Positions 1 to 6,192 of a stretch of DNA of 8,214 bases are shown here, piece by piece. The notes under the pieces were generated by a model that saw only the letters and a program-made list of their open reading frames with translations, was not told where the DNA came from and did no database searches. Positions within the stretch are counted from its first letter, which is position 1. Each line of letters begins with the position of its first letter. A program made the translations under genes and the position numbers. Source of the DNA: Methanobacteriaceae archaeon (GTDB lineage Archaea > Methanobacteriota > Methanobacteria > Methanobacteriales > Methanobacteriaceae); contig WOYJ01000181.1 of the NCBI GenBank assembly GCA_011620845.1, positions 1 through 8,214 of the forward strand. Reading direction: 5' to 3'.

Positions 1-47
1 GTGTCTGCACTGTTTATGAGTCTGGTTATTTATCTGATCTAAAATAA
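1..47 (+). CDS. Possible 3' end of a plus-strand gene entering from the left
   Basis: Two plus-strand frames are open from the window edge and close almost together. Frame 1 reads VSALFMSLVIYLI and stops at TAA 40-42, which would be a C-terminal membrane helix. Frame 3 reads VCTVYESGYLSDLK and stops at TAA 45-47, a soluble-looking tail. The DNA that follows has T-rich runs (51-56 and 83-89), as expected for an archaeal plus-strand terminator, so a gene ending here is plausible. I cannot choose the frame or name the product from so few codons, and both openings could be chance. Confidence 0.3.
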   Translation, partial: VCTVYESGYLSDLK

Positions 48-48
48 A

Positions 49-92
49 CTATTTTTTAACTAAAATAACTCCTAATCTATCCTTTTTTTAAT
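49..92 (+). terminator. T-rich terminator-like region between convergent genes
   Basis: After the probable end of the leftmost plus-strand gene there are two T runs, at 51-56 and 83-89, in very AT-rich DNA. Archaeal termination commonly uses T-rich tracts without a hairpin. No clear hairpin is visible. The minus-strand ABC-2 permease ends at 112, so this short gap lies between convergent genes. Confidence 0.3.
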
Positions 93-111
93 TTGACTCA
101 TATTTCAATCA

Positions 112-1242
112 TTAAAGCCTGATGGCCCTTTCATGCCTGAAGTATCGCACCGATAAAACAAACACAACCGTAGAAACTAAAATGGTGGGAATGGTTGAAA
201 GTAAGAGCCACGGATCTACCACGGGAGTAGATGATATTTTAACCAACAGCACGGTGGGTATGAAGTTAAGTACGGCTTCGAAGTAAGGGGCCTTGGTAAA
301 AAGGGGAAAGAAGAGTATGAAAGTGGCAAATACCAGGGCCAGGGTTATGGCTGAGTTTGCCTCTTTGGTACTATCCACCAGCATGGATATTATAATCCCC
401 ACACCGATGAACCCTAACCCAACAAAGAGTAGGAGTAGGAATATTATGGCTGGATTGTAGATGGGCACCTTCAGCAGGTCTAAAAGCAGGATCCAGGCCA
501 AGCTTTGCAGGACAGAAAAAGACAAAATAGGAATTGCCTTCCCGATTATCACCATGGAGCTGGTGAGGGGTACCATCAGGAGGACTTCGAATGTTTTTCT
601 CTCCCTTTCCCCTACCACACTATCGGTTACGATGTTGCTGGCCATGAAAAAGGGCAGTAGGAGTACGAATGGTACGATGAACCCGTACATCACCTCCACG
701 AAGTAACTGCTGTCTATGGCAATGGGCGATTTTTCATCATCATTAACTGTTATCTCGGTTAATACAATGGAGTTCTGGACAATGTTAATGGTGGACTGGT
801 TTAACCCGGCTGCTTCTAATTTTTTGGCCTGTTCATATTTGGTTACTGCATCATTGATTTTCTGATTTACCACGGCGTAGAATACGTTGGTGTTATCTAT
901 ATGTACCGTCATCTCACCCCGGGATGAGTTCTCCACTACCGCTACCAGGTCTTTGCCCAAATCTTTGGTTGCATTTTCACTGTTGTAAACTATCAGGGTG
1001 AACCCCTGCTCTTTCAAATATCCAGCCATCTCTGACCTGCTTATGTCCGGGTCTACCCCGACTTTAAGGTTGGATGTGATGCCATATGAATCAAAGAGGG
1101 CCGGATCTGCGGCTACAGCAGTTACAATGGCCATGGAGAAGGCCCCCAGGATGATGATCACCTGTATGAATATTATCAACAGGTAGATCTTATTGTTAAG
1201 TATATCCTGAGCCTCTTTTCTTGAAAGAGCAAGTATCTTCAT
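112..1242 (-). CDS. ABC-2 type transporter permease (376 aa), second copy
   Basis: Membrane subunit of an ABC-2 (NatB-like) exporter. The N-terminus is cytoplasmic, followed by one membrane helix (about residues 18-42). A large extracytoplasmic domain (about 43-180) comes next, then roughly six helices at 185-205, 230-255, 262-290, 296-316, 320-337 and 348-367. The family hallmark DSVVGERERKT (207-217) followed by P225-LTSS and IIGK is present, and closely matches DSVVGEKERKT in the permease at 3981-5168, so the two are paralogs. The ATG is 25 bases downstream of the LolD-like ATPase stop, consistent with one operon. Its ribosome-binding site is weak: a GTGATGG lies unusually far upstream. 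It would normally pair with a CcmA-type ATPase, such as the one at 5235-6152, rather than with the adjacent LolD-type one. Substrate is unknown. Class assignment is firm; partner is inferred. Confidence 0.9.
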   Translation of the reverse strand: MKILALSRKEAQDILNNKIYLLIIFIQVIIILGAFSMAIVTAVAADPALFDSYGITSNLKVGVDPDISRSEMAGYLKEQGFTLIVYNSENATKDLGKDLVAVVENSSRGEMTVHIDNTNVFYAVVNQKINDAVTKYEQAKKLEAAGLNQSTINIVQNSIVLTEITVNDDEKSPIAIDSSYFVEVMYGFIVPFVLLLPFFMASNIVTDSVVGERERKTFEVLLMVPLTSSMVIIGKAIPILSFSVLQSLAWILLLDLLKVPIYNPAIIFLLLLFVGLGFIGVGIIISMLVDSTKEANSAITLALVFATFILFFPLFTKAPYFEAVLNFIPTVLLVKISSTPVVDPWLLLSTIPTILVSTVVFVLSVRYFRHERAIRL

Positions 1243-1267
1243 GATGATGTTTTATGTTTCCATCACT

Positions 1268-1933
1268 TCATATAATGTTCCCATCACGCATTTCAATTAT
1301 CTCATCAGTAAATTCAGCAGCCAGAGGATTGTGGGTTACTATGATTATAGTAACGCCTTCCTTTTTGTTAAGGTCATGCAGGATACCCATTATTACCTCG
1401 GCATTTTTAGTGTCCAGTTCACCGGTGGGTTCGTCAGCCAGGATTAATGAGGGGTTGTTAATCAGAGCCCGGGCGATGGACACCCTCTGCTGCTCTCCAC
1501 CGGAAAGCTGGCTAGGCCGCTTGTTATGCTTCCCTTCTAACCCCATTTTATCCAGTAATTCCTTGGCTTTCTCTAAATCTGGTTTTATCATGGGTAATAA
1601 AACATTTTCCAGCGCTGAAAGTTGTGGCATGAGATTGAACCTTTGGAAAACGAATCCTATCTCATTCCTGCGGAATGTGGCCTGTTCCTTTCCAGATAGT
1701 GTGCTGGTGTCCTTACCGTTCATGAGTAAGGTGCCCTTGGTAGGCATATCCAGTATCCCGCCCACGTGGAGCAGGGTTGATTTTCCTGAACCGGATGGTC
1801 CCATTATAGAAGTGAAGGAACCTTTTTGTATGTTCAGGTTAACACCGGCCAGTGCGTTGATCTTTTCATCTCCCATCTGGTATATTTTCCAGACGTCTTT
1901 AAATTCCAGGACGTTGTTGTTTTGATCATTCAT
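1268..1933 (-). CDS. ABC transporter ATP-binding protein, LolD/MacB (FtsE-like) family
   Basis: Cytoplasmic ATPase that would drive the FtsX/MacB-type permease encoded just upstream. All nucleotide-binding motifs are intact: Walker A GPSGSGKST (45-53), Q-loop glutamine at 97 in FVFQRFNLMPQLS, ABC signature LSGGEQQR (143-150), Walker B LILADEPT (163-170), D-loop GELD (171-174) and switch histidine H201. The Q-loop context and 221-residue length are typical of the LolD/MacB/FtsE group (about 220-240 aa). The gene overlaps the permease by 8 bases (ATGAATGA), and a GGAGG sits about 10 bases before its ATG inside the permease gene, so the two are translationally coupled. The family includes lipoprotein release, macrolide/peptide export and mechanotransmission; the substrate here cannot be told. 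Confidence 0.95.
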   Translation of the reverse strand: MNDQNNNVLEFKDVWKIYQMGDEKINALAGVNLNIQKGSFTSIMGPSGSGKSTLLHVGGILDMPTKGTLLMNGKDTSTLSGKEQATFRRNEIGFVFQRFNLMPQLSALENVLLPMIKPDLEKAKELLDKMGLEGKHNKRPSQLSGGEQQRVSIARALINNPSLILADEPTGELDTKNAEVIMGILHDLNKKEGVTIIIVTHNPLAAEFTDEIIEMRDGNII

Positions 1934-3008
1934 TTCTAAGCGCCTCCACTGCGTTTAATCGAGAAGCTCTCCAGGCAGGGTATAAACCGGCCAGGACACT
2001 TAATCCCGTCGCGCCCCCCAGTACTCCGGCGATTAACCATACAGGCAGCATCTGAACCAGTTGGATATCGCCGATTTGCGAACCGAATAACATTATTGCG
2101 ATTTGCAGTAGTATGGCAGCTATGATTAAACCAACCACTCCCCCTATGAAACCTATGAGGGCTGCTTCTAATAGTATGCTGCCCAGGACTTCCCTACTGG
2201 TAAATCCTATGGCCTTTAATACCCCTATTTCCCGTGTTCTCTCGGTTACGTTGACCAGCATGATGTTGATGATGCTAATAACACCCACCAGTAGAGCTAT
2301 GCTGGCTATTCCACCTATAAAGAGGGTAAGACCGCTCATCATGTCGTCGATCTGTTTTGACATGTCGGATTTGGTGGAAACTGTGATTCCATCGACTGTG
2401 TTTTCTACTTCATCTTTAATTACTTCTGGATCTCCCCGGGTATTGGCGGTGAGGCTAGTTGGTTTGTTATCATTCAAGGGTAGGGCTTTATCTGTATCTA
2501 AAACTAGTACTCCCATCCCCATGGCACCTTCACTGATTGTACCGGTTATTGTAAATTCCTGGTCTTCAATGGTTATTTTGTCCCCAATTTTGTAACCCAT
2601 AGCTTCCACTGTTGGACTTATAACCACTCCGGGAGTTCCATTTATTTCTACCTGGCTCCAATCGCTCGTTCCTACAATATAGATACTTGTCCCGTTAAAT
2701 TCGGTGAAAAACTGCACCTCTTCTTTGATGTTGTAAAGCTGTGACATGTTTCTTAATTCATCTACCGCTTCTGGACTTAAAAAGGAACTGCCCGACTGGG
2801 ACATGATGGTCCCTCCCCCGGTGCTGTTCATTATCATGACGTCTCCCATTATGTTGGTGGTGGATTCCTTCATGTAGTTGGTCATTCCAGTGGTAAGACC
2901 CACCAGAACCACCAGGGCGGTTACTCCTATAACCACTCCCAGCATGGTCAGTATACTGCGAAGCTTTCTTCTTCTGAGATTTTTAAATGATAAACTGTTA
3001 ATTCCCAT
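1926..3008 (-). CDS. FtsX/MacB-type ABC transporter permease (360 aa)
   Basis: Membrane subunit of a MacB-like ABC system. Residues 1-20 form a basic cytoplasmic start (NLRRRKLRS), then helix 1 at about 18-40. An extracytoplasmic MacB-type core domain spans about 41-225. The FtsX domain follows with helices at about 228-252, 278-308 and 322-344. The usual inter-helix motif VTERTREIGVLKAIG (254-268) and the C-terminal PAWRASRLNAVEALR (344-358) are both present. Length is close to other small MacB/FtsX permeases. The ATG has a good GGAG ribosome-binding site (3013-3018, complement) about 8 bases away. It is the first gene of a run with the overlapping ATPase and the second ABC-2 permease. Two 12-bp direct repeats lie just upstream. 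No MacA-like adaptor is visible, as expected for an organism with one membrane. Confidence 0.93.
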   Translation of the reverse strand: MGINSLSFKNLRRRKLRSILTMLGVVIGVTALVVLVGLTTGMTNYMKESTTNIMGDVMIMNSTGGGTIMSQSGSSFLSPEAVDELRNMSQLYNIKEEVQFFTEFNGTSIYIVGTSDWSQVEINGTPGVVISPTVEAMGYKIGDKITIEDQEFTITGTISEGAMGMGVLVLDTDKALPLNDNKPTSLTANTRGDPEVIKDEVENTVDGITVSTKSDMSKQIDDMMSGLTLFIGGIASIALLVGVISIINIMLVNVTERTREIGVLKAIGFTSREVLGSILLEAALIGFIGGVVGLIIAAILLQIAIMLFGSQIGDIQLVQMLPVWLIAGVLGGATGLSVLAGLYPAWRASRLNAVEALRNE

Positions 3009-3038
3009 TTTCCGTCTCCTAATAAAAAAATTCTATTT

Positions 3039-3071
3039 TAGTGTACTTCTTTTCCTTTGTAGTGTACTTCT
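3039..3071 (-). promoter_or_regulatory. Pair of 12-bp direct repeats, probable operator before the FtsX/MacB operon
   Basis: The plus-strand sequence TAGTGTACTTCT occurs exactly twice, at 3039-3050 and 3060-3071. The copies start 21 bases apart, which is two helical turns, so both would lie on the same face of the DNA. They fill the gap between the XRE gene stop (3083) and the permease ATG (3008). The core AGTGTACT is a near-palindrome. This arrangement is typical of a regulator site, but the protein is not known. The XRE protein encoded directly upstream is one candidate. Confidence 0.5.
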
Positions 3072-3082
3072 AATAATCATGT

Positions 3083-3376
3083 TTAACTATTTAAATCTTC
3101 ATTTTCAATTTCAAAAACATCCTCTATATGCTCTCTTTTCAATGCTTTAGTCACTTTATAGGCCAGTATCAATGAAGGATTATACTTCCCCTGCTCTAAA
3201 GCTATGATGGTCTGTCTAGTTACATCTACAGCTTCCGCTAACTCTTCCTGAGTGATTTTAAGTTCTTTCCTGTACTCCTTGATCTTGGTTTTTATGGTTT
3301 CTCTTTTTTTAAGTTCCAACCTTAAATCAAGCTGTATACCTAAAAATCCTAGATACCATAACCACGGGTTTTTCAT
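3083..3376 (-). CDS. XRE-family helix-turn-helix regulator with an odd hydrophobic N-terminal extension
   Basis: DNA-binding regulator of the Cro/CI (XRE) fold. The domain spans about residues 30-90: KIKEYRKELKITQEELAEAV, then the recognition helix region VTRQTIIALEQGKYNPS and LAYKVTKAL. It ends in a short acidic tail and belongs to the compact class, usually about 65-75 residues. Here the protein is 97 residues because of an N-terminal MKNPWLWYLGFLG segment plus a linker (14-28). That segment resembles the start of a small membrane protein (possibly DUF3796-like, from memory) rather than a regulator. The ATG directly follows the TAA of the upstream gene and has a GGAG about 8 bases before it, so the long form is probably what is translated. 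No ATG precedes the HTH domain; a TTG at residue 21 is a weak alternative. Compact XRE proteins beside small membrane proteins commonly act as paired regulatory modules. Confidence 0.85.
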   Translation of the reverse strand: MKNPWLWYLGFLGIQLDLRLELKKRETIKTKIKEYRKELKITQEELAEAVDVTRQTIIALEQGKYNPSLILAYKVTKALKREHIEDVFEIENEDLNS

Positions 3377-3726
3377 TTAGTTCTCCTTTTCTAATTTGTA
3401 TCTGGTTATTAAGCCTATCAAACCACCTATCAGCGCAGTAGCGATGATTAAGATGTTTAAACTTCCTTCCATGTGGATATAACTCAAGACCATGGAAGAT
3501 AAGATGATGGTTATAAACATTCCCCAGGCCGCGTTCCTCATGGAAATTGAGTAATGTTTTCTTCCCATTTCATCCATTGAGTTATAAGTTGCCATTATCA
3601 TATCCATAAATAAGAATAAAAATACCCCTCTGACAATTAAATGAATTATCATATTTTGAGGTAGTATTAGTCCATAAAAAGCACTGAAATTACAATTATT
3701 AGATAAATCCATCCCTGCCAGGACAT
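3377..3726 (-). CDS. Small four-helix membrane protein (DUF2178-like), probably frameshifted near its start
   Basis: The uninterrupted frame runs 3712-3377 (111 aa), but its first 14 residues (MDLSNNCNFSAFYG) do not look like a membrane protein start and its ATG has only a poor ribosome-binding site. A better start is the ATG at 3726, with GGTG 6-9 bases upstream, reading MSWQGWIYLIIVISVLF before meeting a stop. Adding one T to the T5 run at 3676-3680 (complement) joins the frames as WIYLIIVISVLFYGLIL, a complete first helix. The repaired protein would be 116 aa with four helices: the one above, then about IIHLIVRGVFLFLFMDMIMA, AAWGMFITIILSSMVLSYI and LNILIIATALIGGLIGLI. The loop with MDEMGRKHYSIS recalls the DUF2178 pattern, a tentative match. 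It abuts the XRE gene (TAA then ATG), so they form one module. The break may be real, slippage-prone, or a sequencing error. Confidence 0.6.
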
Positions 3727-3737
3727 CTTAACACCAT

Positions 3738-3914
3738 ATGGATCTGAACGACCCTTTTTAAATCATTCTGGCTTAACTATCACCACCAAAATCACCCCAT
3801 TTTTGTAAAAAAATATATTGTAAAAATGGATCTGAACGACCCTTTTTAAATCATTCTGGCTTAACTATCACCACCAAAATCACCCCATTTTTGTAAAAAA
3901 ATATATTGTAAAAA
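3738..3914. repeat. Perfect 88-bp tandem duplication in the leader of the regulatory module
   Basis: Copy 1 is 3738-3825 and copy 2 is 3826-3913, with one further matching base at 3914. I found no mismatch between the copies by eye. The unit begins ATGGATCTGAACGACC and ends TTGTAAAA on the plus strand. It lies upstream of the minus-strand small membrane protein gene, whose start is 12 bases beyond the left edge. On the minus strand each copy has a TATA-like AATATATTT and two GGTGAT motifs, so promoter or leader elements are doubled. Identity of the copies implies a recent event or an assembly artifact. Confidence 0.95.
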
Positions 3915-3919
3915 ATATG

Positions 3920-3945
3920 TTACATATAATGTAAGAAATACATTA
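3920..3945. promoter_or_regulatory. Two overlapping inverted repeats, probable XRE operator
   Basis: On the plus strand, TTACAT-ATA-ATGTAA (3920-3934) is a perfect 6-bp inverted repeat with a 3-base spacer. It overlaps TAATGTA-AGAAA-TACATTA (3927-3945), a perfect 7-bp inverted repeat with a 5-base spacer. They lie immediately downstream (minus strand) of a TATA-like box at about 3949-3959, where a bound protein would block initiation. Their position before the operon that encodes the XRE protein suggests autoregulation; that is inference. Confidence 0.5.
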
Positions 3946-3980
3946 CATCATATTTAAAGTTTTCCATCTAATTAAGGGCA

Positions 3981-5168
3981 TCATCCACCGCGCCTTTTCA
4001 AACCACAGAACTCTAAAATAAGTCTTATCAATCCCGGCCGGGGTCCAAAAACCACATCGTCACGCTGGAATAGCTTTATGGAAATCCAGTAGGTGATGGC
4101 ACTCACCACTATCACGAATCCCAGGGGAATTAGAAAATGCCAGGCCGGAATTATATCTCCTGAAAAAAGCCTTATTACCATGGTTAGAGGGGAAATATTA
4201 GATATAAGGGATTTATTTGTTATATAAATCAATGAAGGAATCATTAAAATCCCTACTATAGCCACATAACCAAACGTCAGCCCTATACCTGCTTCTTTAT
4301 AATTTTTTGAATAGGCAGCGATGATCACCGTGACTCCAATGACTGGAACGGCAGTAATAATCACCAGGAGGTAAACCAGGAGTGGGTTTGATATTTCAAA
4401 ACCAGTTATTAAGAGTATCCCCATCCAGATAGCAACCTGCAATGCTATAACCCCCACCACAGCCATGCTCTTGCCGATGATAATGTCTGAAGAGTTTATG
4501 GGCATTGCCATGAGTATTTCACCTGTTTTTCTCTCTTTTTCCCCAACAACGCTGTCTATAATCATGTTTCCAAATAAGAAGAGGGGTAAAAAGAGGAGTA
4601 TGGCTAGCATGGCCTTGGTAACTATCTGCATGGGAAGGGACTCACCAGTATTTTCCTCAGTTACCACGGCTGGTGTGGAATTTTGGAGTGTTAGGGAATC
4701 TATCCAGGAATTTGACAGAGTAATAGCCAATATTTTAGCGGTGTTATTGACTTCATCCCTCACCACGCTTCTTTTCGGATCAGCCTGGTCCAGATACAGT
4801 TTTACCTCGATGGTGTCGATGTTCCTTATCTTATCCAGGGAATCAGCCGGTACCAACACTACTGCCATGGTTTTACCGGAATTTAAATTTTTCATGGAAT
4901 CATCGAAGCTGGCATGGGTGATTGTTATGAGTTCGGGGTTGATGTATTTGGAAAAAAGACGGCCCTCATCATCTACACTTAAGGAAGCAAATCCTGAAAG
5001 GGAGGGGGTTATGGAAATTCCCTCTTGCGATTCAATGTTGGTTATAAATGCATTAAATACGAATAACATTAAAAATAGGACTGAAATCTGCAGGAAGAAG
5101 ATGGTTAAAAATTTTCTACTCTTAAGTGTTTCCTTGAGTTCCCATTTGGTTATGGTTGTGAATCTCAA
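3981..5168 (-). CDS. ABC-2 type transporter permease (395 aa), first copy
   Basis: Membrane subunit of an ABC-2 (NatB-like) exporter. Helix 1 lies at about residues 20-42, followed by an extracytoplasmic domain (about 43-180). Roughly six further helices follow at 184-206, 232-257, 262-286, 293-312, 320-335 and 345-368, then a basic cytoplasmic tail. The motif DSVVGEKERKTGEIL (205-219) with PINSS and IIGK matches its paralog at 112-1242. The only reasonable start is TTG at 5168: an in-frame TAA lies 13 codons upstream and no ATG or GTG intervenes. A GGGG a few bases upstream is a weak ribosome-binding site. The gene follows the CcmA-type ATPase by 66 bases, so the two most likely form one exporter. 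Substrate unknown; sodium export, peptide or lipid export are all known in this broad family. Confidence 0.92.
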   Translation of the reverse strand: MRFTTITKWELKETLKSRKFLTIFFLQISVLFLMLFVFNAFITNIESQEGISITPSLSGFASLSVDDEGRLFSKYINPELITITHASFDDSMKNLNSGKTMAVVLVPADSLDKIRNIDTIEVKLYLDQADPKRSVVRDEVNNTAKILAITLSNSWIDSLTLQNSTPAVVTEENTGESLPMQIVTKAMLAILLFLPLFLFGNMIIDSVVGEKERKTGEILMAMPINSSDIIIGKSMAVVGVIALQVAIWMGILLITGFEISNPLLVYLLVIITAVPVIGVTVIIAAYSKNYKEAGIGLTFGYVAIVGILMIPSLIYITNKSLISNISPLTMVIRLFSGDIIPAWHFLIPLGFVIVVSAITYWISIKLFQRDDVVFGPRPGLIRLILEFCGLKRRGG

Positions 5169-5234
5169 GATGGTAACCCCAAAGTTATTTTCAAATATCC
5201 AACATATTTAGCGGACATCATCATTGCGACATCA

Positions 5235-6152
5235 TCATTGTTTAAACGAATTAATAAACACATCTTCCAGCGTGGGTTCCTTGGTGTTTACCGAAAGGAT
5301 ATTTCCTTCAAATACGTTGATTATATTCTTTATATCGTTTTTTGATTTTAGGGAGATGGTGTATTGATTGTCAACCATCTCCACATCTTCTACCGTAGAA
5401 AAACCTTCGATGGCCTTAACTACCTCCCCCTTAACTACGTCCCCACCAGGATTCTCCACTTTGATGTTCAGGATTAAATCCCCACGGATTTTTGATTTAA
5501 GATCCTGTGGAGTGCCAATATCCATAATTTTGCCCTGGTTCAGGATGGCCACCCGATCACAGAGTGAATCGGCCTCGTCCATGTAATGTGTGCATAGTAT
5601 GATGGTTTTATCTCCCTTGAGTTCTCTGATAAATTCTCGAATGTTATGGGCGGTGGCTGGGTCCAGGCCCATGGTGGGCTCATCAAATATCAGTATCTGG
5701 GGGTCGTGTATGAGCGCCCGGGCGATGCCTACACGCTGTCTTAACCCCTTAGAGAACGTGTTTATTCGATCTTCCGCTCGATGGCTCATATTTACCAGTT
5801 CCAATAGCTCTTCTATTCGGCTATCGATCTCTCCTTTAGGGACACCGTAGAGTTCAGCGAAGTAACTTAGAAGGTCTTTGGCTTTGAAACGCTCGTATAG
5901 GTTAGGCTCCTCTGGTAAGTATCCAATCATGGATTTGATCTTGATCGGCTCCTGGTGGATGCTCATACCGTCCACCAACACATCACCGGAGTCTGGTTTG
6001 AGGATGCAGCAGGTGATCCGGATGGCGGTGGTCTTACCCGCCCCGTTGGGCCCGATGATCCCCAGGAGCTCTCCTCTTTTTATATCCAGGTTGAGGTTAT
6101 CTAAGGCCTTTATCTTACCGAAGGATTTGCTTAGAGATTCTATTTCTATCAT
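5235..6152 (-). CDS. ABC transporter ATP-binding protein, CcmA/NatA-type (305 aa)
   Basis: Cytoplasmic ATPase expected to power the ABC-2 permease(s). Counting from the chosen ATG, motifs are Walker A GPNGAGKTT (34-42), a Q-loop reading IGYLPEEPNLYERF (76-89), signature FSKGLRQRVGIARAL (133-147), Walker B LIFDEPT (154-160) with MGLDP, and switch histidine H189. A C-terminal DUF4162-like region (about 220-305) ends in TLEDVFI, as in NatA-type ATPases of ABC-2 exporters. The Q-loop glutamine is replaced by glutamate and the signature is not LSGGQ; both variations occur in this subfamily. The frame extends to a GTG at 6167, but that codon overlaps GGGTGATG. The GGTGATG at 6158-6164 is an ideal ribosome-binding site five bases before the ATG at 6152, so 6152 is preferred. 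Two adjacent in-frame TGA codons end it. Confidence 0.94.
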   Translation of the reverse strand: MIEIESLSKSFGKIKALDNLNLDIKRGELLGIIGPNGAGKTTAIRITCCILKPDSGDVLVDGMSIHQEPIKIKSMIGYLPEEPNLYERFKAKDLLSYFAELYGVPKGEIDSRIEELLELVNMSHRAEDRINTFSKGLRQRVGIARALIHDPQILIFDEPTMGLDPATAHNIREFIRELKGDKTIILCTHYMDEADSLCDRVAILNQGKIMDIGTPQDLKSKIRGDLILNIKVENPGGDVVKGEVVKAIEGFSTVEDVEMVDNQYTISLKSKNDIKNIINVFEGNILSVNTKEPTLEDVFINSFKQ

Positions 6153-6157
6153 AAAAT

Positions 6158-6164
6158 CATCACC
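6158..6164 (-). promoter_or_regulatory. Ribosome-binding site that fixes the CcmA-type ATPase start
   Basis: GGTGATG on the minus strand, five bases before the ATG at 6152. It matches the archaeal anti-Shine-Dalgarno and overlaps the alternative upstream GTG codon at 6167-6165, which argues against that start. Confidence 0.7.
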
Positions 6165-6192
6165 CACTTCTAAATGTCTCCTCTGGTTTCTT

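Larger units (their letters stand above)
3713..3980 (-). promoter_or_regulatory. Regulatory intergenic region upstream of the membrane-protein/XRE pair
   Basis: This gap lies between the stop of an ABC-2 permease (3981) and the start of the small membrane protein. Read on the minus strand it holds, in order: a TATA-like CTTTAAATATG (about 3949-3959); two overlapping inverted repeats at 3920-3945; T-rich tracts (about 3890-3917) that could also end the permease transcript; and the 88-bp tandem duplication. A transcript starting about 25 bases after the TATA-like box would begin inside the inverted repeats and have a leader near 200 nt. No protein gene of credible size is visible in it. Confidence 0.5.

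Noticed and set aside
76..89. Glutamate replacing the Q-loop glutamine (protein residues of the ATPase at 5235-6152) as a sign of inactivity
   Set aside because: IGYLPEE is a familiar form of this loop in NatA/CcmA-type ATPases, and all other motifs are intact, so it does not imply a dead enzyme. The positions given here are protein residues, not bases.
1254..1925. Long plus-strand open frame opposite the LolD-like ATPase
   Set aside because: It is a shadow of the ATPase gene, whose complete set of nucleotide-binding motifs on the minus strand leaves no doubt which strand codes.
1926..3008. Calling the FtsX/MacB pair a macrolide exporter (macB)
   Set aside because: The MacB architecture is clear, but no adaptor or outer-membrane partner is present and archaeal members have varied or unknown substrates, so a specific gene name is not justified.
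3738..3914. CRISPR array
   Set aside because: Only two adjacent copies, 88 bases long, with no spacers; this is a tandem duplication.
3713..3980. Insertion sequence or transposon remnant
   Set aside because: The region has no transposase fragment, no terminal inverted repeats at its edges and no target-site duplication that I can see; the inverted repeats present are operator-sized.
5214..5240. Direct repeat GACATCATCATTG (two copies, 14-base period) across the ATPase stop
   Set aside because: Short, built from CAT trinucleotides, and overlapping a coding end; likely simple-sequence slippage, though it may explain the double stop codon.
6153..6167. GTG at 6167 as the start of the CcmA-type ATPase
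   Set aside because: The codon overlaps GGGTGATG, which is an ideal ribosome-binding site for the ATG at 6152; family members also begin close to that ATG.
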